Positions 1 to 7,298 are shown, counted from the first letter of the stretch. The stretch is DNA of 8,410 nt from an uncultured Sphingobacteriaceae bacterium (GCA_937875035.1 CALNCF010000440.1:1-8410); one strand, 5' to 3'. Notes: generated from the sequence alone by a model not told the origin. Numbers and translations are program-made.

Positions 1-436
1 GGGTAAAGAGCTTGTCGATGGAGCTGGCTTCTTTCTGAACCACGAGGTGCAGATCGAAGATCACTTCAGCCTTGCCCTGCTTTTTGAGCTTTCGAGCCAT
101 ATAGCCCATGGGTAAACCCTGGATGGCAATGGCCCATTGAAAGATAACCTTATCGGGATTAAGGCTTTTAATGAAACGAACGGTTTCGTTCCAGCTTGCC
201 GGGTTGTTGTAATTGGTGATATACGTAACCTTGATATTCGTTCCTGCCAATTGATCGGCCTTGCTGCTGCGGTCGATAAAATCGCGGGGGATGATAGCCG
301 GGTACTGCTGGGTCCAGGAAACAATATGTACCTCGTGTCCCAGCTTGTCGAAGGCTTTTGCCAGCGAGGTATTATAATTGGCAATTCCGCCTTTAAACTG
401 CGGGCCGGGTCCGAAGAGAACAATTTTTTCTGGCAT
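1..436 (-). CDS. Glycosyltransferase, GT4-like (N-terminal part, cut by window edge)
   Basis: Only the first 145 residues are present; the gene continues past the left edge. The start is the ATG at 436-434. The protein opens with a beta strand and a glycine-rich loop, KIVLFGPGPQFKGGIANYN (residues 4-22), the usual N-terminal signature of GT4/GT-B retaining glycosyltransferases. It continues with alternating strands and helices typical of the acceptor-binding Rossmann half: HEVHIVSW at 34-41, KVIFQWAIA at 96-104 and AEVIFDLHLVVQKEAS at 123-138. The donor-sugar half, with the family's E(x7)E motif, would lie outside the window, so donor and acceptor cannot be named. It is the last visible gene of the leftward run, 94 bases after the sugar epimerase. 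This suggests a role in polysaccharide or glycoconjugate synthesis at the cytoplasmic face of the inner membrane. The family call is good; the specific activity is unknown. Confidence 0.85.
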   Translation of the reverse strand, partial: MPEKIVLFGPGPQFKGGIANYNTSLAKAFDKLGHEVHIVSWTQQYPAIIPRDFIDRSSKADQLAGTNIKVTYITNYNNPASWNETVRFIKSLNPDKVIFQWAIAIQGLPMGYMARKLKKQGKAEVIFDLHLVVQKEASSIDKLFT

Positions 437-530
437 ATGCTTTTAACGTAGCCAGCGGCAGACACACAAGCAATGAATAGCGATCCATGCTTACGAACCT
501 GCCGCCCGGCCTGTATATTTTAATCGGTTT

Positions 531-1574
531 TTATTGAGCCTGGGCGTTTGCCACGGCTTTGTCGTACACGCGGCGCAAACCTTCTTCCAGCGACACTTTC
601 GGTTTCCACCCATAGCGTTCGGCTACATAGGTCATATCGGAATGACGTGCATGTACGCCAACCGGCTTATCCAGCAAAGGCTTGATGGTCGGCTTGTATC
701 CTGCGAAAGAGCAGAAGATATCGATGATCTCGAGGAAGGAGTACAAACGACCCGCACCGATATTGATGGCAGAGCCGTCGCTGATGTTATCCATGGCCAG
801 GAAGATGGCATCGATACAATCGTCGATGTGCACAAAGTCACGTCCCTGCTTGCCGCTTCCCCATACTTCGAAGGGATCTTCTTTCTTCGCCGCCCTTGCC
901 GCAATAGCAGGGATCGGGTAGGTCAGGTCCTGGTCTTCTCCGTAACCGGAGAACGGGCGTACGCAGGCTACGGAAATGCCGTAGTGCTTGGCCGCGATGC
1001 GTGCAAGGTATTCGCCGGTAAGCTTGGACCAGCCGTAGGTCATATCCGGCTTTCCTAAATTATGCTCGAAGTCGATGTCGCTTTCCTTCAGCGCTACGAA
1101 GTCGGTATCCGATTGCAGGTCGACCGGGTAAGCGGCCGATGAGCTCGGGTACATAACACGGGCAGGCTTGTGATTGCAGACCCAGTAAAAGAACTCGGCA
1201 TCAATAGCCAGGTCCATGGCTACCACCATCGGGTCGCCATCGATCTTGGCACGTCCGCCAACAATGGCAGCGAAGTGAAACACATCGGTAAACTTATCGA
1301 ATTCGAAGCCATACTCTTTCTGGATGTACTGCTGGTCTTCGATCATCCTGTTCAGTAATTTACGGAAGTCACCATGAAAGAAATACACTCTTCCTTCTTC
1401 AAACACCTCGAGGTCCTTGACCGTTCCACCCTGGCCTTTCAGCCATTTGGAGGGATGGATCCCTGTCGACAGGTCGTCGACAATGATGATCTTATCCTGG
1501 TTATCTCTTAAGATACGCTTAACTAAGTTGCGCCCTACAAAACCACAGGCGCCTGATACTAAATGAAACTTCAT
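531..1574 (-). CDS. NAD-dependent epimerase/dehydratase (extended SDR, nucleotide-sugar type)
   Basis: The protein has 347 residues, normal for extended short-chain dehydrogenase/reductases acting on nucleotide sugars. Visible motifs are the Rossmann GxxGxxG loop G8-A-C-G11-F-V-G14, the acidic end of the second strand at VDDLSTG (32-38), HFAA at 100-103, a Ser-rich active-site strand YPSSSAAYP (142-150), the catalytic Y180-G-W-S-K184 (YxxxK), and RDFVHIDD at 245-252, which is typical of sugar-nucleotide epimerases and dehydratases. These predict an NAD(P)-dependent epimerase or dehydratase acting on a UDP-, GDP- or dTDP-sugar in the cytoplasm. The segment between the second strand and HFAA is fairly long. 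The start is the ATG at 1574-1572, preceded by a purine-rich AGAAAGAAG. It lies 69 bases downstream of the GT2 gene and upstream of a GT4 gene, fitting sugar-donor supply for a glycan. Substrate and exact reaction cannot be read from the sequence; 4-epimerases and GDP-sugar epimerases are both possible. Confidence 0.88.
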   Translation of the reverse strand: MKFHLVSGACGFVGRNLVKRILRDNQDKIIIVDDLSTGIHPSKWLKGQGGTVKDLEVFEEGRVYFFHGDFRKLLNRMIEDQQYIQKEYGFEFDKFTDVFHFAAIVGGRAKIDGDPMVVAMDLAIDAEFFYWVCNHKPARVMYPSSSAAYPVDLQSDTDFVALKESDIDFEHNLGKPDMTYGWSKLTGEYLARIAAKHYGISVACVRPFSGYGEDQDLTYPIPAIAARAAKKEDPFEVWGSGKQGRDFVHIDDCIDAIFLAMDNISDGSAINIGAGRLYSFLEIIDIFCSFAGYKPTIKPLLDKPVGVHARHSDMTYVAERYGWKPKVSLEEGLRRVYDKAVANAQAQ

Positions 1575-1590
1575 ATTCTTCTTTCTATAA

Positions 1591-1611
1591 ACAGGCGGCA
1601 GGGCCGTCTGT
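1591..1611 (-). other. Inverted repeat in the GT2-epimerase gap
   Basis: Two 9-base arms (1591-1599 and 1603-1611) are complementary except at one position and enclose a 3-base loop. On the minus strand, where the genes are transcribed, the mismatch is A against C and the stem is followed by TTTATAG, not a clean U-run. It lies 33 bases after the GT2 stop codon and 17 bases before the epimerase ATG, just upstream of its purine-rich ribosome-binding region. It could act as a weak terminator, an RNA-processing site or a translation modulator. The function is inference; only the symmetry is seen. Confidence 0.3.
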
Positions 1612-1643
1612 ACAATTGATTATCTGTTTAACATTGGATACGG

Positions 1644-2597
1644 TCAGATCTCTTTTTCGACCAGGTAATTGTTCCGGTCGCTGGAGTTCCGCGCGATGAG
1701 CTCGGCCAGGAAACCGGTGAGGAACAATTGCGTTCCAAGGATGACCAGCACCAGGGCGATGTAGAACAGGGGCTGATCGGTTACATCACGCGAAAGATGC
1801 TTGCCCTTGTTGAGGGTGAGCAGCTTGTCGGCAATGATGTAAAAGGAGATCACAAAACCGGTAAAGAACGAGAGGGTACCAATGGTACCAAAAAAGTGCA
1901 TGGGCTTTTTCTGGAACTTGCCTACGAAGAAGATCGACAGCAGATCGAGAAAACCGTTCACGAAACGGTTCAGCCCGAACTTGGTAACGCCGTACTTGCG
2001 GGCGCGGTGCTCTACCACCTGCTCTTCGATCTTGCGGAAGCCGGCCCATTTCGCGATGACCGGGATATACCGGTGCATCTCGCCGTACACTTCAATATTT
2101 TTCACTACATCCCTGCGGTACGCTTTGAGCCCGCAGTTAAAATCGTGCAGGTTATGAATGCCCGACATACGGCGGGTAGCATAATTGAACAGCTTGGTGG
2201 GAATGGTCTTGGTAATGGGATCGTAGCGTTTCTTCTTCCAGCCGGAAACAAGATCGAGCTTGTCGTCTTTGATCCGTTTGTACAAACCCGGTATCTCATC
2301 AGGACTGTCCTGGAGATCGGCATCCATGGTAATGACCACATCGCCCTGCACGGCTTCGAAGCCTACATTCAGCGCGGCGGATTTGCCGTAGTTTCTCCGG
2401 AACTTAATGCCCTTTACCTGCGGGTTCCTGGCTTTCAGCTCTTCAATAACCTGCCATGAACCGTCGGAGCTGCCGTCGTCGATAAAAATCACTTCGTACG
2501 AAAAACGGTGCTCGTCCATGACGCGCCGGATCCAGTCGTGCAGCTCGGGCAGTGATTCTGCCTCATTCAATAAGGGGATTACTACGGATATATCCAT
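1644..2597 (-). CDS. Family 2 glycosyltransferase, polyprenyl-phosphate (DPM1/GtrB-like) type with two C-terminal TM helices
   Basis: The protein has 317 residues. The N-terminal GT-A domain starts with ISVVIPLLNEAESL (3-16) and contains the nucleotide-binding ID40DGSSDGS (39-47), the FRRNYGKSAALNVGF segment (67-80), and the metal-binding D92-A-D94 in MDADLQDSPDEIP (91-103). NCGLKAYRR (154-162) and EHRARKYGVTKFG (196-208) are typical of dolichyl/undecaprenyl-phosphate sugar transferases of the DPM1/GtrB/ArnC group. Two hydrophobic helices follow at about 234-257 and 276-300. By family knowledge it would move a sugar from a nucleotide donor to a polyprenyl phosphate at the cytoplasmic membrane face, giving a lipid-linked donor for later transfer. 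The start is the ATG at 2597-2595, only 17 bases after the DUF4199 gene, so the two are probably co-transcribed. The sugar is not determinable. Confidence in the family is high. Confidence 0.92.
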   Translation of the reverse strand: MDISVVIPLLNEAESLPELHDWIRRVMDEHRFSYEVIFIDDGSSDGSWQVIEELKARNPQVKGIKFRRNYGKSAALNVGFEAVQGDVVITMDADLQDSPDEIPGLYKRIKDDKLDLVSGWKKKRYDPITKTIPTKLFNYATRRMSGIHNLHDFNCGLKAYRRDVVKNIEVYGEMHRYIPVIAKWAGFRKIEEQVVEHRARKYGVTKFGLNRFVNGFLDLLSIFFVGKFQKKPMHFFGTIGTLSFFTGFVISFYIIADKLLTLNKGKHLSRDVTDQPLFYIALVLVILGTQLFLTGFLAELIARNSSDRNNYLVEKEI

Positions 2598-2614
2598 GAA
2601 CGGTACTTAAAATA

Positions 2615-3136
2615 TTATTCGAACATCGGTTTGTTCTTCTTGGTTACCAGGGCAACCAATAAAGAAAGGATCACTCCCGAAAATACGTAACCTACAAAAC
2701 CGAAGATCGCAGCCATCGGCGGCGTGGTCCACTTACGGGTCATTTCCATGCCCATGTTGATCTGCTCTTCCGACATTCCCTTACGGATCATGTCTTCTTC
2801 GGCCATGTTGATCATCTTATCCATATACTGGGGATCGATATAAGCGAAGAAAATATAATTGAATACCGCTGTGATGAGAGCCGCGAAGATCACGATGAGG
2901 GCTCCGGCACCGAATGCGCGGCCGTAGCTCATATAGCCGTCCAGCTCCTGGTTCCTGTGGTGCAGGGAACCGAAATAAATACCCGCAATAAAGATCAGGT
3001 AGCCGATCACCTGCAGGGCTCCCTGCGGAACGATGTCCATCATATAAAATATGAGGAAGTAGGTGATGCTCGCAAGACCGGTATACAAGCCGAATTTCAT
3101 CCCGGCATTTAACGGAGATTTCATAGTGGTTTCCAT
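2615..3136 (-). CDS. DUF4199-family membrane protein
   Basis: A 173-residue integral membrane protein with four predicted helices at about 14-33, 40-57, 76-98 and 140-164. A soluble, partly acidic loop (about 101-139) lies between helices 3 and 4. The pattern YMSYGRAFGAG (68-78), then a long helix ending in AYIDP (98-102), matches what I recall of DUF4199, a family largely confined to Bacteroidota whose function is unknown. The start used is the ATG at 3136-3134; a second in-frame ATG at 3124-3122 (residue 5) is also possible, as neither has a strong Shine-Dalgarno site. It lies 19 bases after the acidic orphan gene and 17 bases before the GT2 gene. That spacing suggests co-transcription and perhaps a membrane partner role for the glycosyltransferase, which is inference. 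Confidence 0.82.
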   Translation of the reverse strand: METTMKSPLNAGMKFGLYTGLASITYFLIFYMMDIVPQGALQVIGYLIFIAGIYFGSLHHRNQELDGYMSYGRAFGAGALIVIFAALITAVFNYIFFAYIDPQYMDKMINMAEEDMIRKGMSEEQINMGMEMTRKWTTPPMAAIFGFVGYVFSGVILSLLVALVTKKNKPMFE

Positions 3137-3155
3137 ATACGTTGTGGATTTTAGT

Positions 3156-3866
3156 TTAATCGAGGCAAGTTAAGAAAGATTTGGAAAAAACAGGGAGGCC
3201 CTCGTAATATGCATACAGGGAAGCCAGCAGGGCCGCGTCATACGCTTTGTTCTCGCTGAATTTAACGAAGCTGCTGAACAGCTCTTCACTGTACCGGTTG
3301 TCGGAGAAGAAAGCCATGAACGGGTAGAAAATATCTTTCACCGCGGAGGTTTCTTTGATCCCTGCAGATACCCTTGCCATTTCCTGCATATCGGTATCAA
3401 CCAGCAACTCGTTGGCAATGATGTCTTCGTAGATCAGGTGCTCGTCCTGGAACTCATCTTCTTCCACCAGCAGGAATTCTTTCAGGAAGTCCTCGAGGCT
3501 TGGCTCTATGTCTTCTTCCTTGCATTCCTTCAGGTACAGGAAGAGGTTGAGCAGCTCGGTGCCACGGTCGATGGTTTCGTCTTCGATCTCTTCCCACTCC
3601 TGCGAATCGAGGTAGTCTTCTTCGAGCTTCTGCGCATCGGACGCGAAGAAATTGATCATCAGCAGGTCGAACATAAAATCGCGGAGCGCTTCGAAAGCGG
3701 CATCCATGTCTTCAACCTTATCAAGAAAAGGCTTGTCGGACGCGAAGATCTTTTCCAGGCTCTCCACCCATGCTTTCACAGCCACATCGCTGCTTCCTGT
3801 CGCTTTGTTCCCGTTGCAGAAACCAGCCCATGCGCCGTGTAAGGCACTCTTTACTTGTTGATCCAT
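3156..3866 (-). CDS. Unrecognised acidic helical protein
   Basis: I do not recognise this 236-residue protein. It has no signal peptide, no membrane helix and no obvious catalytic motif. It is strongly acidic: by hand count about 54 Asp/Glu against about 19 Lys/Arg. Acidity is densest in residues 81-160, for example LEEDYLDSQEWEEIEDE (81-97) and FLLVEEDEFQDEH (131-143). The pattern of hydrophobic and charged residues suggests an all-helical soluble protein. The C-terminal third (about 165-230) is less charged and aromatic, with FYPFMAFFS and LYAYYEGL. The ATG (3866-3864) overlaps the TAA of the dihydroorotase homologue by one base (TAATG), so translation is probably coupled and the two products may work together. 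An acidic adaptor or partner for a cytoplasmic protein is possible, but nothing in the sequence proves a function. The long open frame, start overlap and operon position support it as a real gene. Confidence 0.8.
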   Translation of the reverse strand: MDQQVKSALHGAWAGFCNGNKATGSSDVAVKAWVESLEKIFASDKPFLDKVEDMDAAFEALRDFMFDLLMINFFASDAQKLEEDYLDSQEWEEIEDETIDRGTELLNLFLYLKECKEEDIEPSLEDFLKEFLLVEEDEFQDEHLIYEDIIANELLVDTDMQEMARVSAGIKETSAVKDIFYPFMAFFSDNRYSEELFSSFVKFSENKAYDAALLASLYAYYEGLPVFSKSFLTCLD

Positions 3867-5134
3867 TATGATGTCAATTTATACTGATCGTTATTGATAA
3901 CCGCCAGGGCTTTCCCATTTAAGCGGGCGCCGATAAGCGGAGTGTTCTTTGATTTCGACAGGATGTCGGAAGCCGCAAGGCTCCACTCCTTCTCCGGATC
4001 GAATACCGTGAGGTTCGCTTTCGCTCCTTCGCGGATGCTGACCGGCTCCAGGCCAAGAATGGCGCGGGGCTTTTGAGAGAGGCAGCTGATGATGCTCTCG
4101 ATCTCCATACTTTTTTGCAGGCTCATGCAGGCCAGGGCAAAGGCGGTTTGCAGGCCGATGCTGCCATAGGCGGCAATTTCGAACTCTACTTCTTTATGCT
4201 CTTTATCTTCGGGTGTATGCTGCGAGCAGATGGCATCGATGGTGCCGTCTTTAAGGCCGTTCTTCAGGCTTTTTATATCCTGGGAAGTACGCAATGGCGG
4301 CCTGAGCTTGAAGTTCGAATCGAAGTCGTGCAAGGCGCTTTCGTCGAAGTACAGGTTGTTCACGCTTACATCGCAGGTTATTTTCAGCCCCTTACGTTTA
4401 GCAGCGCGGATCAGGTCCACGCTCCTGGCAGAGGAGATATTACTGAAGTGAATACGGGCATCATTGTATTCGGCAAGGTAGATGTCGCGGGCGATCATGA
4501 GCTCTTCGGCCAGGGCGGGAATTCCCTTTACACCCAGCAGGGTGCTCATCTCCCCTTCGTTCATCTTACCCTTTTGGGAGATCGAACGATCGTCGCCGGT
4601 ATTCATCACCAGTGAACCGATACCCTTAGCATAGAGCAGGGCTCTCGACATCAGCCCGGCATCCTGTACGGCTTGTGTGCCATCGGTAAAGGCTACAGCC
4701 CCCGATGATTTCATGTCATACATTTCAGACAGGTCCTTACCTTCCTTATCCCGGCTGATGGTACCCAGGGGCCATACATCGACCAGGTATGCCTGTGCCT
4801 TATTGCGGATATATTCTATTTCCGATTTGGAGTGAAGCGGGGGCTGGGTATTGGGCATAAGGGCTACAGCAGTAAAGCCACCGGCAGCGGCAGCATCTGC
4901 CCCGCTCTTCAGGTCTTCTTTGGGCTCATGGCCTGGGTCGCAGAAATTGACATTCAGGTCGAGCCAGCCCGGGGATACATGCGCTCCTTTCCATTCCAGC
5001 TTGCGGATCCCTTCCTCTTTGATGGACTTCCCGATCTTCGCGATCGTTCCGTTCTGAACCAGTATGTCTACCTGTTTACCATGATGCGGGGAGTTGGGAT
5101 CAACTACTTTAACTGATTTGAGGAGTAATTTCAT
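3866..5134 (-). CDS. Dihydroorotase homologue (PyrC family, type I), predicted catalytically inactive
   Basis: The 422-residue length and fold signatures match type I dihydroorotases and related amidohydrolases: an N-terminal beta-sandwich part (1-50), GWLDLNVNFCDPGHEPKEDL (56-75), AAAAGGFTAVALMPNTQPP (81-99), GAVAFTDG (145-152), SNISSARSV (231-239), SQHTPEDKEHK (304-314), GSIGLQT (324-330) and a C-terminal GAKANLTVFDP (370-380). The enzyme family closes N-carbamoyl-aspartate to dihydroorotate in pyrimidine synthesis. Here the metal ligands are replaced: HxH is N61xN63, the next His is N178, the following one is N232, and the catalytic Asp of the usual DHAP motif is Q305. D151 remains. The substrate Arg after HxH is C65. 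Activity is therefore unlikely. A structural role, like the non-catalytic PyrC' that supports aspartate transcarbamoylase in Pseudomonas, is an inference. The start ATG (5134-5132) lies 7 bases after the BatA-like gene's stop. Automatic annotation would probably call it dihydroorotase. Confidence 0.88.
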   Translation of the reverse strand: MKLLLKSVKVVDPNSPHHGKQVDILVQNGTIAKIGKSIKEEGIRKLEWKGAHVSPGWLDLNVNFCDPGHEPKEDLKSGADAAAAGGFTAVALMPNTQPPLHSKSEIEYIRNKAQAYLVDVWPLGTISRDKEGKDLSEMYDMKSSGAVAFTDGTQAVQDAGLMSRALLYAKGIGSLVMNTGDDRSISQKGKMNEGEMSTLLGVKGIPALAEELMIARDIYLAEYNDARIHFSNISSARSVDLIRAAKRKGLKITCDVSVNNLYFDESALHDFDSNFKLRPPLRTSQDIKSLKNGLKDGTIDAICSQHTPEDKEHKEVEFEIAAYGSIGLQTAFALACMSLQKSMEIESIISCLSQKPRAILGLEPVSIREGAKANLTVFDPEKEWSLAASDILSKSKNTPLIGARLNGKALAVINNDQYKLTS

Positions 5135-5141
5135 ATACGTA

Positions 5142-7193
5142 TTAGGAGTTTCCTGGTGCGCTGAACCTGTTCCAGAACACGAGGAGCAGGATTTCTATAC
5201 CCAAAAATATAAGGGCCAAAATAACACATATTTTCCATAAGCGGGTACCGAAATTTTCATCGCGTATGGTTTTGGTCAGGGAGTTTTTCTCTTCATCGAT
5301 CACGTTCATTCTTTTCTGCGAGAGCTGTTCCAGCTGCTGCGCTGCGGTATACCGCAGGCGCGATTCGGAGCGGTCGAAGTTGAAAGCATAGCAGGCCCGG
5401 CGCAGGCCCTTCTCGAGCAATTCGTAGTTCCCGGCCTCTTTTACGAGATCGGACGTAAACAGGCGGCTTTCTCCGTCGGCAATGCGCACATCGGGGATCG
5501 CTTCAAAATCGCCCTTGCGGATCTTCAGCTCGTTCTTCTGACCGGCTGTCAGAGGGTCGCTCTGCAAGCTGGTTTCCCGGCCAATGGTATAAGCCAGGGG
5601 ATAATCCTTCTGGGCGATCATGGCCGCACGGTAGATCATAGGCAGGAAGAGGGCATGCTTAGCCAGGTTCCCCGCCTCGGTATTCAGAGAGGCAGTGAGC
5701 AGGTAAAAGTGCCCCGAACCCAGGCGGTAATCGCTCAGCAACGATGCCCCGGTTTGCAGGCGCATAAGCTGCTCGCGGTTGCTACGCGATACTTGGGTAG
5801 TTGCCCAGTACTGCCGGACCTGCGGCAGGTCCATATTTTCGGGAATCTTGCCGAACCCCCCCTGGAATAGACCGGCCTTGAGGTTGATCTCCTCTACCTG
5901 CGTAGCCGTTTGCTGAATACCCTTTAACAGGTCGGCATTCATGGCTTGCAGGAGGTTATTATAGGAGGCAATGTCGGCATCGGGTGGCGGGATCAGGAAC
6001 ACCGAGCCCCCGGCCTTTACGAATTTCTGCAGCTCGAGGCTTAAGCCGGACGAGATATTACGGATGCCTTCAGCTACGATCAGCTTATAGCTGCCCAGCG
6101 TGGCATAGTTCAACTGGTTATAAGGACTGGTGCTGAGCCTGAAATAAGGGTCGGCAGCAAACGCAGCACCAATATAGGGTTCTTTCTGCTCCCCTTCGAT
6201 CTTGAGCACGGGAATCTCTTTCTGTACCCGGTAGCTGAAATAATAACGGTCGTCGAAGCTGATCGGGAAGTCTGTGATCTGGACTTCGCCCTGCTGCCAG
6301 CCATCGCCCGAAAGCGTATAGTTCAGCGTATCCAGCGCCATGGCATGGGCCTGTATCGTGAGGCTGCCGATGGCTTTCTGCTCTCCGTTAATGATAAGCT
6401 TGACAGGGATGTTCTCAGCGGTTTCTTTAGAATCATTATACACGCGGATCACAAGCTGTTCGGCTTCGCCGGGCTTGTGCACGGGCGACAGGAAATACAC
6501 GGAATCGAGGGATATATTGGCGGCCTGCGGAGCTTCCAGCGGGATAAGCTGGTAAAATACGGAGGAATCGGGTTGCAGGCTGCTGTTCGGCGGAAGGAAA
6601 TTCTCCTGGAAGTCGCTGATGAAGTAGGCGATCTTGTTCTCCTGTCCGAGGTTATAGAAAACGGCTTTCTGGCGGTTCATCACCTGCTCGAGGCTGCGCA
6701 CAGCAGGCGATACCCGGATAGCGGACAGGGCTTCGAGGAACTCATCACGGCTCATCATGCGCTGATATTTTCCTTCAAAATCGTTGGTAAGCAACTGGAA
6801 GCGGTCGTTCAGCTTATAGGCCATCGCGATCTCACGGGCCTTGCGCCGGGCTTCGTCGAGCAGGCTCCCCTCTCCGTTCAGGGATTCCATGCTGTAGGAA
6901 TTGTCGATGTATATGCTCACGGCATTGGTGCCGGTACGCAGACTGGAATGCTCGCGGGGAATATAGGGCTGGGCGAAAGCCAGTACCAGGAAGAACAGGG
7001 CCAGCAACCTGGCGGCCAGGATGAGCAGGTGCTTTAAGCGGTTGCGGTTGGTGGTCTCTTCCTTTACTTCCTTAAGAAAACGCACATTGGTAAAGGCAAT
7101 GCGTTTAAACCTCCTGAAGTTAAATAAGTGTATAAGGATCGGTATCGATAAGGCCGATAAGGCGAACAGAAATCCCGGGTATAAAAAGCTCAT
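5142..7193 (-). CDS. BatA-domain membrane protein with vWA-like segment
   Basis: A 683-residue protein from the ATG at 7193-7191. An in-frame TTG at 7202 would add three residues, but MSFLYPGFLFALSALSIPIL is the usual start of this family, so the ATG is preferred. The N-terminus is the BatA-type double-membrane module: helix 1 (about 5-24), the HLFNFRRFKRIAFTNVRFL stretch (22-40) and helix 2 (about 54-75). A von Willebrand A-like domain follows, with a DxSxS metal site at D97-N-S99-Y-S101 and a late strand KIAYFISDFQ. Next come a beta-rich region (VRVYNDS-like repeats) and a segment resembling a class-I glutamine amidotransferase-like fold (YKLIVAEGI... KFVKAGGSVFLIPPP). A single C-terminal helix (about 652-674) ends the protein, placing most of it in the periplasm. 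Such proteins are common in Bacteroidota, often in aerotolerance-type operons with MoxR ATPases, none of which is visible here. The function is unknown. It leads the leftward operon. Confidence 0.88.
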   Translation of the reverse strand: MSFLYPGFLFALSALSIPILIHLFNFRRFKRIAFTNVRFLKEVKEETTNRNRLKHLLILAARLLALFFLVLAFAQPYIPREHSSLRTGTNAVSIYIDNSYSMESLNGEGSLLDEARRKAREIAMAYKLNDRFQLLTNDFEGKYQRMMSRDEFLEALSAIRVSPAVRSLEQVMNRQKAVFYNLGQENKIAYFISDFQENFLPPNSSLQPDSSVFYQLIPLEAPQAANISLDSVYFLSPVHKPGEAEQLVIRVYNDSKETAENIPVKLIINGEQKAIGSLTIQAHAMALDTLNYTLSGDGWQQGEVQITDFPISFDDRYYFSYRVQKEIPVLKIEGEQKEPYIGAAFAADPYFRLSTSPYNQLNYATLGSYKLIVAEGIRNISSGLSLELQKFVKAGGSVFLIPPPDADIASYNNLLQAMNADLLKGIQQTATQVEEINLKAGLFQGGFGKIPENMDLPQVRQYWATTQVSRSNREQLMRLQTGASLLSDYRLGSGHFYLLTASLNTEAGNLAKHALFLPMIYRAAMIAQKDYPLAYTIGRETSLQSDPLTAGQKNELKIRKGDFEAIPDVRIADGESRLFTSDLVKEAGNYELLEKGLRRACYAFNFDRSESRLRYTAAQQLEQLSQKRMNVIDEEKNSLTKTIRDENFGTRLWKICVILALIFLGIEILLLVFWNRFSAPGNS

Positions 7194-7266
7194 GCCAGTC
7201 AAAAATAAGTTAAAAATAGCTTAAATCATCGAAAACGCGGGATTTAAATTTGCTGCATAAATGCAG

Positions 7267-7298
7267 TTGGATGTCTAACGAAATAAATCCTAACTTTA
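7267..7298 (+). promoter_or_regulatory. Candidate Bacteroidota-type promoter for hisA
   Basis: TTG at 7267-7269, a 21-base spacer and TAACTTTA at 7291-7298 resemble the Bacteroidota -33 (TTTG) and -7 (TAnnTTTG) boxes, with seven of eight key positions in the downstream box tolerably met. It would place the start of transcription around 7303-7306 and give a leader of about 70 bases to hisA. A perfect TAnnTTTG box (TAAATTTG) also occurs at 7245-7252, but I see no TTG at the right distance upstream. The region is AT-rich, so chance matches are likely. Confidence 0.3.

Noticed and set aside
437..530. GC-rich short symmetry (GCCG/CGGC, about 503-512) after the epimerase stop as a terminator
   Set aside because: The stem is only four pairs with no following U-run, so it is too weak to call.
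1728..2459. A 243-codon open frame on the plus strand opposite the GT2 gene
   Set aside because: It is a shadow of a gene with clear family motifs. Its translation shows no recognisable domain, and similar antisense frames occur opposite most genes here.
3134..3142. Nine-base identity around the DUF4199 and dihydroorotase start codons (also at 5132-5140)
   Set aside because: Too short to count as a repeat, includes the ATG itself, and is absent before the other genes of the operon.
4073..4615. A 180-codon plus-strand frame opposite the dihydroorotase homologue
   Set aside because: Same reasoning: the minus-strand product is a recognisable family member and the antisense product has no motifs.
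6345..7037. A 230-codon plus-strand frame opposite the BatA-like gene
   Set aside because: The opposite strand carries well-defined membrane and vWA motifs. The frame looks like a codon-bias shadow.
7200..7207. Perfect TAnnTTTG box on the minus strand just before the BatA-like ATG
   Set aside because: It would leave a leader of only about three bases, and no TTG lies at the expected distance upstream; chance in an AT-rich stretch is more likely.
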